Both the position numbers and the translations under genes were made by a program. A model generated the notes under the pieces. It made no database searches. It had not been told where the DNA came from and was given only the letters and a program-made list of their open reading frames with translations. A DNA stretch of 64,000 nucleotides. It comes from Euonymus europaeus. Taxonomy: Eukaryota > Streptophyta > Magnoliopsida > Celastrales > Celastraceae. The DNA lies in contig OY756967.1 in assembly GCA_963580455.1 (NCBI GenBank), positions 9,508,501-9,572,500 of the forward strand, read 5' to 3'. Shown here piece by piece: positions 22,241 to 34,755 of the stretch (its first letter is position 1; every line of letters starts with the position of its first letter).

Positions 22241-25200
22241 AGCAACTTCGATTGTCCGAAGTTGCTCAACTCTCTCTATGGAGGAGCTTTTCATGGTATT
22301 GTCCATTTGTCATAGAAAGTTGGTCTTTTGCCATCGAAATAATCTTGGAAGCTTATACTGATAAAATTTGACATAGAAGAACATTAAAAAGTGTACACCG
22401 AGCAACTTTGATAGTCCAAAGTTGCTCAACTCTCTCTATGGAGGAGCTTTTAATGGTTTTTGTCCATTTGTCATAGAAAGTTGGTGTTTTCGCATCGAAG
22501 TAATCCTGGAAGCTCATTTTCATAAAATTTAACATAGAAGAACAATAAAAAGTGTACACCGAGCAACATTAATTGTCCGAAGTTGCTCTACTCTCTCTAT
22601 GGAGGAGCTTTTAACGGTTTTGTCCATTTATCATAGAAAGTTGCTGTTTTGGCATCGCAATAATCTTGGAAGCTTATACTCATAAAATTTGACATAGAAA
22701 AACAATAAAACGTGTACACCGAGCATCTTTGATGTTCCGAAATTGGTCAACTCTATCTATGAAGGAGCTTTTAACTGTTTTCTCTATTTGTCATAGAAAC
22801 TTGGGATTTTGGCATTGAAATAATCTAGGAAGCTTATACTCATAAAATTTGACATAGAAGAACAATAAAAAGTGTACACCGAGCAACTTTGATGTTCCGA
22901 AGTTGCTCAACTCTCTCTATGGAGGAGCTTTTCAAGGTATTGTCCATTTGTCATAGAAAGTTTGTCTTTTGCCATCGAAATAATATTGGAAGCGTATACC
23001 CATAAAATTTGACATAGAAGAACATTAAAAAGTATATACCGAGCAACTTTGATAGTCCGAAGTTGCTCAACTCTCTCTATGGAGGAGCTTTTAACGGTTT
23101 TTGTCCATTTGTCATAGAAAGTTGATGTTTTCGCATCGAATAATCCTCGAAGCTCATTTTTGTAAAATTTAACATAGAAGAACAATAAAAAGTATACACC
23201 GAGCAACTTTGATAGTCCGAAGTTGCTCAACTCTCTCTATGGAGGTGCTTTTAACGGTTTTTGTCCATTTGTCATAGAAAGTTGGTGTTTTGGCATCGAA
23301 ATGACCCTGGAAACGCATTTTCGTAAAATCTAACATAGAAGAACAATAAAAAGTGTACACCGAGCAACTTTGATTGTCCGAAGTTTCTCTACTCTCTCTA
23401 TGGAGGAGCTTTTAACGGTTTTGTCCCTTTGTCATAGAAAGTTGCTGTTTTGACATCGAAATTGCCCTGGAAGCTAATTTTCGTAAAATTTAACATAAAA
23501 GAACAATAAAAAGTGTACACCGAGTAACTTCGATTGTCCGAAGTTACTCAACTCTCTCTATGGAGGAGCTTTTAACGGTTTTGTCCATTTGTCATAGAAA
23601 CTTAATGTTTTGGCATTGAAATAATCTTGGAAGCTTATACTCGTAAAATTTGACTTAGTAGAACAATATAAAGTGTACACCGAGCAACTTTGATTGTCCA
23701 AAGTTGCTCAACTCTCTCTCTGGAGGAGCATTTAACGGTTTTGTCCATTTTTCTTAGAAAGTGGCTGTTTTGGCATCGCAATAATCTTGGAAGCATATAC
23801 TCATAAAATTTGACATAGAAGAACAATAAAAAGTGTACACCGAGCAACTTTGATTGTCCGAAGTTGCTCAACTCTCTCTATGGAGGAGCTTTTAACGGTT
23901 TTGTCCATTTGTCATAGAAACTTAATGTTTTGGCATTGAAATAATCTTGGAAGCTTATACTCGTAAACTTTGACTTAGTAGAACAATATAAAGTGTACAC
24001 CGAGCAACTTTGATTGTCCGAAGTTGCTCAACTCTCTCTATGGAGGAGCTTTTAACGGTTTTGTCCAGTTGTCATAGAAAGTTGCTGTTTGGCATCGAAA
24101 TAATCTTTGAAGCCTATACACGTAAAATTTGACATAAAAAAGCAATAAAAAGTGTGCACCGAGCAACTTCGATTGTCCGAAGTTGCTCAACTCTCTCTAT
24201 GGAGGAGCATTTCATGGTATTGTCCATTTTTCATAGAAAGTTGGTCTTTTGCCATCGAAATAATGTTGCAAGCTTATACTCATAAAATTTGACATAGAAG
24301 AACATTAAAAAGTGTACACCGAGCAACTTTGATAGTCCAAAGTTGCTCAACTCTCTCTATGGAGGAGGTTTTAACGGTTTTTGTCCATTTGTCATAGAAA
24401 GTTGGTGTTTTCGCATCGAAATAATCCTGGAAGCTCATTTTCGTAAAATTGAACATAGAAGAACAATAAAAAGTGTACACCGAGCAACTTTGATTGTCCG
24501 AAGTTGCTCTACTCTCTCTATGGAGGAGCTTTTAACGGTTTTGTCCATTTGTCATAGAAAGTTGCTATTTTGGCATCGCAATAATATTGGAAGCATATAC
24601 TCATAAAATTTGACATAGAAGAAAAATAAAACGTGTACACCGAGCATCTTTGATGTTCCGAAATTGCTCAACTCTATCTATGAAGGTGCTTTTAACTGTT
24701 TTCTCTATTTGTCATAGAAACTTGGGATTTTGGCATCGAAATAATCGAAGAAGCTTATACTCATAAAATTTGACATAGAAGAACAATAAAAATTGTACAT
24801 TGAGCAACTTTGATGTTCCGAAGTTGCTCAACTCTCTCTATGGAGGAGCTTTTCAAGGTATTGTCCATTTGTCATAGAAAGTTGGTCTTTTGCGATCGAA
24901 ATAATATTGGAAGCGTATACCCATAAAATTTGACATAGAAGAACATTAAAAAGTATACATCGAGCAACTTTGATAGTCCGAAGTTGCTCAACTCTCTCTA
25001 TGGAGGAGATTTTAACGGATTTTGTCCATTTGTCATAGAAAGTTGGTGTTTTGGCATCGAAATAACCCTGGAAACTCATTTTCGTAAAATCTAACATAGA
25101 AGAACAATAAAAAGTGTACACCGAGCAACATTGATTGTCCAAAGTTGCTCTACTCTCTCTATGGAGGAGCTTTTAACGGTTTTGTCCATTTGTCATAGAA

Positions 25201-25283
25201 AGTTGCTATTTTGGCATTGCAATAATTTTGGAAGCATATACTCATAAAATTTGACATAGAAGAACAATAAAACGTGTACACCG
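22241..25283 (+). repeat. Decamer-type region without a clean tandem period
   Basis: The order is C-J-H-G-D-I-E-F-A-B/H-A-B-C-J-H-G-D-E-H. The part from the G near 24,642 to about 24,985 is repeated at about +641 bp (25,283 onward), a four-monomer shift. Its first half matches 32.0-33.3 kb in class order and in variants such as CTTGGGATTTTGG and TTTATCATAG. Confidence 0.65.
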
Positions 25284-27979
25284 AGCATCTTTGATGTTCC
25301 GAAATTGCTCAACTCTATCTATGAAGGTGCTTTTAACTGTTTTCTCTATTTGTCATAGAAACTTGGGATTTTGGCATCGAAATAATCGAGGAAGCTTATA
25401 CTCATAAAATTTGACATAGAAGAACAATAAAAATTGTACACTGAGCAACTTTGATGTTCCGAAGTTGCTCAACTCTCTCTATGGAGGAGCTTTTCAAGGT
25501 ATTGTCCATTTGTCATAGAAAGTTGGTCTTTTGCGATCGAAATAATATTGGAAGCGTATACCCATAAAATTTGACATAAAAGAACATTAAAAAGTATACA
25601 TCGAGCAACTTTGATAGTCCGAAGTCAACTCTCTCTATGGAGGAGCTTTTAACGGATTTTGTCCATTTGTCATGGAAAGTTGGTGTTTTGGCATCGAAAT
25701 AACCCTGGAAACTCATTTTCGTAAAATCTAACATAGAAGAACAATAAAAAGTGTACACCGAGCAACTTTGATTGTCCGAAGTTGCTCTACTCACTCTATG
25801 GAGGAGTTTTTAATGGTTTTGTCTTTTTGTCATAGAAAGTTGCTTTTTTTTCATCGAAATAACCCTGGAAGCTCATTTTCGTAAAATTTAACATAAAAGA
25901 ACAATAAATAGTGTACACCGACAACTTTGATCGTCCGAAGTTGCTCAACTCTCTCTATGGAGGAGCTTTTAACGGTTTTGTCTATTTATCATAGAAACTT
26001 AATGTTTTGGCATTGAAATAATCTTGGAAGCTTAAATTCGTAAAATTTGACTTAGTAGAACAATATAAAGTGTACACCCAGCAACTTTGATTGTCCGAAG
26101 TTGCTCAACTCTCTCTCTGGAGGAGCATTTAACGGTTTTGTCCATTTGTCATGGAAAGTTGCTGTTTGGCATCGAAATAATCTTTGAAGCCTAAACACGT
26201 AAAATTTGACATAAAAAAGCAATAAAAAGTGTACACCGAGCAACTTCGATTGTCCGAAGTTGCTCAACTCTCTCTATGGAGGAGCTTTTCAAGGTATTGT
26301 CCATTTGTCATAGAAAGTTGGTCTTTTGCCATCGAAATAATATTGGAAGCGTATACCCATAAAATTTTCCATAGAAGAACATTAAAAAGTATACACCGAG
26401 CAACTTTGATAGTCCGAAGTTGCTCAACTCTCTCTATAGAGGAGCTTTTAACGGTTTTTGTCCATTTGTCATAGAAAGATGGTGTTTTGCCATCGAAATA
26501 ACCATGGAAACTCATTTTTGTAAAATCTAACGTAGAAGAACAATAAAAAGTGTACACCGAGCAACTTTGATTGTCCGAAGTTGCTCTACTCACTCTATGG
26601 AGGAGCTTTTAACGGTTTTGTCTTTTTGTCATAGAAAGTTGCTTTTTTGGCATCGAAATAACCCTGGAAGCTCATTTTCGTAAAATTTAACATAAAAGAA
26701 CAATAAAAAGTGTACACTGAGCAACTTTGATCGTCCGAAGTTGCTCAACTCTCTATATGGAGGAGCTTTTAACGGTTTTGTCCATTTGTCATAGAAACTT
26801 AATGTTTTGGCATTGAAATAATCTTGAAAGCTTATACTCGTAAAATTTGACTTAGTAGAACAATAAAAAGTGTACACCGAGCAACTTTGATTGTCCGAAG
26901 TTGCTCAACTCTCTCTCTGGGGGAGCATTTAACGGTTTTGTCCATTTGTCATAGAAAGTTGCTGTTTGGCATCGAAATAATCTCGGAAGCCTATACACGT
27001 AAAATTTGACATAAAAAAGCAATAAAAAGTGTACACCGAGCAACTTCGATTGTCCGAAGTTGCTCAACTCTCTCTATGGAGGAGCTTTTCATGGTATTGT
27101 CCATTTGTCATAGAAAGTTGGTCTTTTGCCATCGAAATAATCTTGGAAGCTTATACTCATAAAATTTGACATAGAAGAACATTAAAAAGTGTACACCGAG
27201 CAACTTTGATAGTCCAAAGTTGCTCAACTCTCTCTATGGAGGAGCTTTTAACGGTTTTTGTCTATTTGTCATAGAAAGTTGGTGTTTTCGCATCGAAATA
27301 ATCCTGGAAGCTCATTTTCGTAAAATTTAACATAGAAGAACAATAAAAAGTGTACACCGAGCAAGTTTGATTGTCCGAAGTTGCTCTACTCTCTCTATGG
27401 AAGAGCTTATAACGGTTTTGTCCATTTGTCATAGAAAGTTGCTGTTTTGGCATCGCAATAATCTTGGAAGCTTATACTCAAAAAATTTGACATAGAAGAA
27501 CAATAAAACGCGTACACCGAGCATCTTTGATGTTCCGAAATTGGTGAACTCTATCTATGAAGGAGCTTTTAACTGTTTTGTCTTTTTGTCATAGAAAGTT
27601 GCTGTTTTGGCATCGAAATAACCTTGGAAGCTCATTTTCGTAAAATTTGACATAGAAGAACAATAAAAAGTGTACACCGAGCAACTTTGATGTTCCGAAA
27701 TTGCTCACCTCTCTCTATGGAGGAGCTTTTCAAGGTATTGTCCATTTGTCATAGAAAGGTTGTCTTTTGCCATCGAAATAATATTGGAAGCGTATACCCA
27801 TAAAATTCGCCATAGAAGAACATTAAAAAGTATACACCGAGCAACTTTGATAGTCCGAAGTTGCTCAACTCTCTCTATGGAGGAGCTTTTAACGGTTTTT
27901 ATCCATTTGTCATAGAAAGTTGATGTTTTCGCATCGAATATCCTCGAAGCTCATTTTCGTAAAATTTAACATAGAAGAA
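25284..27979 (+). repeat. 15-mer HOR copy 1 and its left flank (unit ~2,399 bp, from ~25,585)
   Basis: From about 25,585 the order is E-F-A-B-D-E-F-A-B-C-J-H-G-D-I. This is a C-less hexamer remnant (E-F-A-B-D) joined to a decamer. The dyad in the first E has a 4-bp deletion (CCGAAGTCAACTC near 25,620). ACCGACAACTTTG at about 25,917, missing the GC of GAGCAAC, recurs near 28,316. The segment also matches 17.28-19.97 kb. Confidence 0.82.
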
Positions 27980-30375
27980 CATTAAAAAGTATACATCAAG
28001 CAACTTTGATAGTCCGAAGTTGCTCAACTCTCTCTATGGAGGAGCTTTTAACGGTTTTTGTCCATTTGTCATAGAAAGTTGGTGTTTTGGCATCGAAATA
28101 ACCCTGAAAACTCAATTTCGTAAAATCTAACATAGAAGAACAATAAAAAGTGTACACCGAGCAACTTTGATTGTCCGAAGTTGCTCTACTCACTCTATGG
28201 AGGATTTTTTAACGGTTTTGTCTTTTTGTCATAGAAAGTTGCTTTTTTGGCATCGAAATAACCCTGGAAGCTCATTTTCGTAAAATTTAACATAAAAGAA
28301 CAATAAAAAGTGTACACCGACAACTTTGATCGTCCGAAATTGCTCAACTCTGTCTATCGAGGAGCTTTTAACGGTTTTATCCATTTATCATAGAAACTTA
28401 ATGTTTTGGCATTGAAATAATCTTGGAAGCTTATACTCGTAAAATTTGACTTAGTAGAACAATATAAAGTGTACACCCAGCAACTTTGATTGTCCGAAGT
28501 TGCTCAACTCTCTCTCTGGAGGAGCATTTAACGGTTTTGTCCATTTGTCATGGAAAGTTGCTGTTTGGCATCGAAATAATCTTTGAAGCCTAAACACGTA
28601 AAATTTGACATAAAAAAGCAATAAAAAGTGTACACCGAGCAACTTCGATTGTCCGAAGTTGCTCAACTCTCTCTATGGAGGAGCTTTTCAAGGTATTGTC
28701 CATTTGTCATAGAAAGTTGGTCTTTTGCCATCGAAATAATATTAGAAGCGTATACCCATAAAATTTGCCATAGAAGAACATTAAAAAGTATACACCGAGC
28801 AACTTTGATAGTACGAAGTTGCTCAACTCTCTCTATAGAGGAGCTTTTAACGGTTTTTGTCCATTTGTCATAGAAAGTTGGTGTTTTGGCATCGAAATAA
28901 CCTTGGAAACTCATTTTCGTAAAATCTAACGTAGAAGAACAATAAAAAGTGTACACCGAGCAACTTTGATTGTCCGAAGTTGCTCTACTCACTCTATGGA
29001 GGAGCTTTTAACGGTTTTGTCTTTTTGTCATAGAAAGTTACTTTTTTGGCATCGAAATAACCCTTGAAGCTCATTTTCGTAAAATTTAACATAAAAGAAC
29101 AATAAAAAGTGTACATTGAGCAACTTCGATTGTCCGAAGTTGCTCAACTCTCTATATGGAGGAGCTTTTAACGGTTTTGTCCATTTTTCATAGAAACTTA
29201 ATGTTTTGGCTTTGAAATAATCTTGAAAGCTTATACTCGAAAAATTCGACTTAGTAGAACAATAAAAAGTGTACACCGAGCAACTTTGATTGTCCGAAGT
29301 TGCTCAACTCTGTCTCTGGCGGGGCATTTAACGGTTTTGTCCATTTGTCATAGAAAGTTGCTGTTTGGCATCGAAATAATCTCGGAAGCCTATACACGTA
29401 AAATTTGACATAAAAAAGCAATAAAAAGTGTACACCGAGCAACTTCGATTGTCCGAAGTTGCTCAACTCTCTCTATGGAGGAGCTTTTCATGGTATTGTC
29501 CATTTGTCATAGAAAGTTGGTCTTTTCCATCGAAATAATCTTGGAAGCTTATACCCATAAAATTTGACATAGAAGAACATTAAAAAGTGTACACCGAGCA
29601 ACTTTGATAGTCCAAAGTTGCTCAACTCTCTCTATGGAGGAGCTTTTAACGGTTTTTGTCTATTTGTCATAGAAAGTTGGTGTTTTCGCATCGAAATAAT
29701 CCTGGAAGCTCATTTTCGTAAAATTTAACATAGAAGAACAATAAAAAGTGTACACCGAGCAACTTTGATTGTCCGAAGTTGCTCTACTCTCTCTATGGAA
29801 GAGCTTATAACGGTTTTGTCCATTTGTCATAGAAAGTTGCTGTTTTGGCATCGCAATAATCTTAGAAGCTTATACTCAAAAAATTTGACATAGAAGAACA
29901 ATAAAACGCGTACACCGAGCATCTTTGATGTTCCGAAATTGGTCAACTCTATCTATGAAGGTGGTTTTAACTGTTTTGTCTTTTTGTCATAGAAAGTTGC
30001 CGTTTTGGCATCGAAATAACCCTGGAAGCTCATTCTCGTAAAATTTGACATAGAAGAACAATAAAAAGTGTACACCGAGCAACTTTGATGTTCCGAAGTT
30101 GCTCAACTCTCTCTATGGAGGAGCTTTTCAAGGTATTGTCCATTTGTCATAGAAAGGTTGTCTTTTGCCATCGAAATAATATTGGAAGCGTATACCCATA
30201 AAATTTGCCATAGAAGAACATCAAAAAGTATACACCGAGCAATTTTTATAGTCCGAAGTTGCTCAACTCTCTCTATGGAGGAGCTTTTAACGGTTTTTAT
30301 CCATTTGTCATAGAAAGTTGATGTTTTCGCATCGAATAATCCTCGAAGCTCATTTTCGTAAAATTTAACATAGAA
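27980..30375 (+). repeat. 15-mer HOR copy 2 (~2,399 bp)
   Basis: It repeats 25,585-27,979 at +2,399 (26,052/28,451, 26,264/28,663 and 26,852/29,251 correspond). It begins with an I head joined to a D tail (ATTAAAAAGTATACATC near 27,981), which marks the exchange point. It ends in H-G-D-I before a rearranged E near 30,400. Confidence 0.85.
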
Positions 30376-31235
30376 GAACAATAAAAAGTGTACACCGAGC
30401 AACTTTGATTGTCCGAAGTTGCTCTACTCTCTCTATGGAGGAGCTTATAACGATTTTTGTCCATTTTTCATAGAAAGTTGGTGTTTTGGCATCGAAATGA
30501 CCCTGGAAACGCATTTTCATAAAATCTAACATAGAAGAACAATAAAAAGTGTACACCGAGCAACTTTGATTGTCCGAAGTTGCTCTACTCTCTCTATGGA
30601 GGAGCTTTTAACGGTTTTGTCCTTTTGTCATAGAAAGTTGCTGTTTTGGCATCGAAATTGCCCTGGAAGCTCATTTTCGTAAAATTTAACATAAAAGAAC
30701 AATAAAAAGTGTACACCGAGCAACTTCGATTGTCCGAAGTTTCTCAACTCTCTCTATGGAGGAGCTTTTAATGGTTTTGTCCATTTGTCATAGAAACTTA
30801 ATGTTTTGGCATTGAAATAATCTTGGAAGCTTATACTCGTAAAATTTGACTTAGTAGAACAATATAAAGTGTACACCGAGCAACTTTGATTGTCCGAAGT
30901 TGCTCAACTCTCTCTCTGGAGGAGCATTTAACGGTTTTGTCCATTTGTCTTAGAAAGTTGTTGTTTTGGCATCGCAATAATCTTGGAAGCTTATACTCAT
31001 AAAATTTGACATAGAAGAACAATAAAAAGTGTACACCGAGCAACTTTGATTTCCGAGGTTGCTCAATTCTCTCTATGGAGGAGCTTTTAACTGTTTTTTC
31101 CATTTGTCATAGAAGCTTAATGTTTTGGCATTGAAATAATCTTGGACGCTTATACTCGTAAAATTTGACTTAGTAGAACAATATAAAGTGTACACCGAGC
31201 AACTTTGATTGTCCGAAGTTGCTCAACTCTCTCTC
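30376..31235 (+). repeat. E-F-A-B/H-A-B linker between HOR blocks
   Basis: The monomers are E (with GAGCTTATAACG, a mark borrowed from the H of the preceding block), F (TTGCCCTGG), A, B/H hybrid (TTTGTCTTAGAAAG, CATCGCAATAATC) and a second A with GATTTCCGAGGTTGC, CTCAATTCTC and GAAGCTTAATG. The final B head is cut off at about 31,236 by the junction with the 11-mer. Confidence 0.65.
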
Positions 31236-32995
31236 TGGAGGAGCTTTTAACGGTTTTTGTCCATTTGTCATAGAAAGTTGGTGTTTTGGCATCGAAATGA
31301 CCCTGGAAACGCATTTTCATAAAATCTAACATAGAAGAACAATAAAAAGTGTACACCGAGCAACTTTGATCGTCCGAAGTTGCTCAACTCTCTATATGGA
31401 GGAGCTTTTAACGGTTTTGTCCATTTGTCATAGAAACTTAATGTTTTGGCATTGAAATAATCTTGGAAGCTTATACTCGTAAAATTTGACTTAGTAGAAC
31501 AATATAAAGTGTACACCGAGCAACTTTGATTGTCCGAAGTTGCTCAACTCTCTCTCTGGAGGAGCATTTAACGGTTTTGTCCATTTGTCTTAGAAAGTTG
31601 TTGTTTTGGCATCGCAATAATCTTGGAAGCTTATACTCATAAAATTTGACATAGAAGAACAATAAAAAGTGTACACCGAGCAACTTTGATTTCCGAGGTT
31701 GCTCAATTCTCTCTATGGAGGAGCTTTTAACTGTTTTTTCCATTTGTCATAGAAGCTTAATGTTTTGGCATTGAAATAATCTTGGACGCTTATACTCGTA
31801 AAATTTGACTTAGTAGAACAATATAAAGTGTACACCGAGCAACTTTGATTGTCCGAAGTTGCTCAACTCTCTCTCTGGAGGAGCATTTAACGGTTTTTTC
31901 CATTTGTCACAGAAAGTTGCTGTTTGGCATCGAAATAATCTTGGAAGCCTATACACGTAAAATTTGACATAAAAAAGCAATAAAAAGTGTACACCGAGCA
32001 AATTCGATTATGCGAAATTGCTCAACTCTCTCTATGGAGGAGCTTTTCATGGTATTGTCCATTTGTCATAGAAAGTTGGGCTTTTGCCATCGAAATAATC
32101 TTGGAAGCTTATACTGATAAAATTTGACATAGAAGAACATTAAAAACTGTACACCGAGCAACTTTGATAGTCCAAAGTTGCTCAACTCTCTCTATGGAGG
32201 AGCTTTTAACGGTTTTTGTCCATTTGTCATAGAGAGTTGGTGTTTTCGCATCGAAATAATCCTGGAAGCTCATTTTCGTAAAATTTAACATAGAAGAACA
32301 ATAAAAAGTGTACACCGAGCAACTTTAATTGTCTGAAGTTGCTCTACTCTCTCTATGGAGGAGCTTTTAACGGTTTTGTCCATTTATCATAGAAAGTTGC
32401 TGTTTTGGCATCACAATAACCTTGGAAGCTTATACTCATAAAATTTGACATAGAAGAACAATAAAACGTGTACACCGAGCATCTTTGATGTTCCGAAATT
32501 GGTCAACTCTATCTATGAAGGAGCTTTTAACTGTTTTCTCTATTTGTCATAGAAACTTGGGATTTTGGCATCGAAATAATATAGGAAGCTTATAGTCATA
32601 AAATTTGACATAGAAGAACAATAAAAAGTGTACACCGAGCAATTTTGATGTTCCGAAGTTGCTCAACTCACTCTATGGAGGAGCTTTTGAAGGTATTGTC
32701 CATTTGTCATAGAAAGTTTGTCTTTTGCCATCGAAATAATATTGGAAGCGTATACCCATAAAATTTGACACAGAAGAACATTAAAAAGTATACACCGAGC
32801 AACTTTGATAGTCCGAAGTTGCTCAACTCTCTCTATGGAGGAGCTTTTAACGGTTTTTGTCCATTTGTCATAGAAAGTTGATGTTTTCGCATCGAATAAT
32901 CCTCGAGGCTCATTTTCGTAAAATTTAACATAGAAGAACAATAAAAAGTATACACCGAGCAACTTTGATAGTCCGAAGTTGCGCAACTCTCTCTA
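31236..32995 (+). repeat. 11-mer HOR copy 1 (1,760 bp)
   Basis: The order is E-A-B/H-A-B-C-J-H-G-D-I. It starts inside a hybrid with a B head (CTCTCTCTGG) and an E body. Rare marks are GATTTCCGAGGTTGC, GAAGCTTAATG, CTTGGACGCTTATAC, AAATTCGATTATG, GTTGGGCTTTTGCC, CATAGAGAGTTGG, GGAAGCTTATAGTC and CTTTTGAAGGTATTG. All recur at +1,760. Confidence 0.9.
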
Positions 32996-34755
32996 TGGAG
33001 GAGCTTTTAACGGTTTTTGTCCATTTGTCATAGAAAGTTGGTGTTTTGGCATCGAAATGACCCTGGAAACGCATTTTCATAAAATCTAACATAGAAGAAC
33101 AATAAAAAGTGTACACCGAGCAACTTTGATCGTCCGAAGTTGCTCAACTCTCTATATGGAGGAGCTTTTAACGGTTTTGTCCATTTGTCATAGAAACTTA
33201 ATGTTTTGGCATTGAAATAATCTTGGAAGCTTATACTCGTAAAATTTGACTTAGTAGAACAATATAAAGTGTACACCGAGCAACTTTGATTGTCCGAAGT
33301 TGCTCAACTCTCTCTCTGGAGGAGCATTTAACGGTTTTGTCCATTTGTCTTAGAAAGTTGTTGTTTTGGCATCGCAATAATCTTGGAAGCTTATACTCAT
33401 AAAATTTGACATAGAAGAACAATAAAAAGTGTACACCGAGCAACTTTGATTTCCGAGGTTGCTCAATTCTCTCTATGGAGGAGCTTTTAACTGTTTTTTC
33501 CATTTGTCATAGAAGCTTAATGTTTTGGCATTGAAATAATCTTGGACGCTTATACTCGTAAAATTTGACTTAGTAGAACAATATAAAGTGTACACCGAGC
33601 AACTTTGATTGTCCGAAGTTGCTCAACTCTCTCTCTGGAGGAGCATTTAACGGTTTTTTCCATTTGTCACAGAAAGTTGCTGTTTGGCATCGAAATAATC
33701 TTGGAAGCCTATACACGTAAAATTTGACATAAAAAAGCAATAAAAAGTGTACACCGAGCAAATTCGATTATCCGAAATTGCTCAACTCTCTCTATGGAGG
33801 AGCTTTTCATGGTATTGTCCATTTGTCATAGAAAGTTGGGCTTTTGCCATCGAAATAATCTTGGAAGCTTATACTGATAAAATTTGACATAGAAGAACAT
33901 TAAAAACTGTACACCGAGCAACTTTGATAGTCCAAAGTTGCTCAACTCTCTCTATGGAGGAGCTTTTAACGGTTTTTGTCCATTTGTCATAGAGAGTTGG
34001 TGTTTTCGCATCGAAATAATCCTGGAAGCTCATTTTCGTAAAATTTAACATAGAAGAACAATAAAAAGTGTACACCGAGCAACTTTAATTGTCTGAAGTT
34101 GCTCTACTCTCTCTATGGAGGAGCTTTTAACGGTTTTGTCCATTTATCATAGAAAGTTGCTGTTTTGGCATCACAATAACCTTGGAAGCTTATACTCATA
34201 AAATTTGACATAGAAGAACAATAAAACGTGTACACCGAGCATCTTTGATGTTCCGAAATTGGTCAACTCTATCTATGAAGGAGCTTTTAACTGTTTTCTC
34301 TATTTGTCATAGAAACTTGGGATTTTGGCATCGAAATAATATAGGAAGCTTATAGTCATAAAATTTGACATAGAAGAACAATAAAAAGTGTACACCGAGC
34401 AATTTTGATGTTCCGAAGTTGCTCAACTCACTCTATGGAGGAGCTTTTGAAGGTATTGTCCATTTGTCATAGAAAGTTTGTCTTTTGCCATCGAAATAAT
34501 ATTGGAAGCGTATACCCATAAAATTTGACACAGAAGAACATTAAAAAGTATACACCGAGCAACTTTGATAGTCCGAAGTTGCTCAACTCTCTCTATGGAG
34601 GAGCTTTTAACGGTTTTTGTCCATTTGTCATAGAAAGTTGATGTTTTCGCATCGAATAATCCTCGAGGCTCATTTTCGTAAAATTTAACATAGAAGAACA
34701 ATAAAAAGTATACACCGAGCAACTTTGATAGTCCGAAGTTGCGCAACTCTCTCTA
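32996..34755 (+). repeat. 11-mer HOR copy 2 (1,760 bp)
   Basis: It is nearly identical to copy 1. The only mismatch I noticed is near 32,012 versus 33,772 (TATGCG versus TATCCG). Identity runs on to about 35,120, where CTGTTTTGG replaces TTGTTTTGG. Such high identity next to much lower identity between monomers points to a very recent duplication. Confidence 0.9.
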
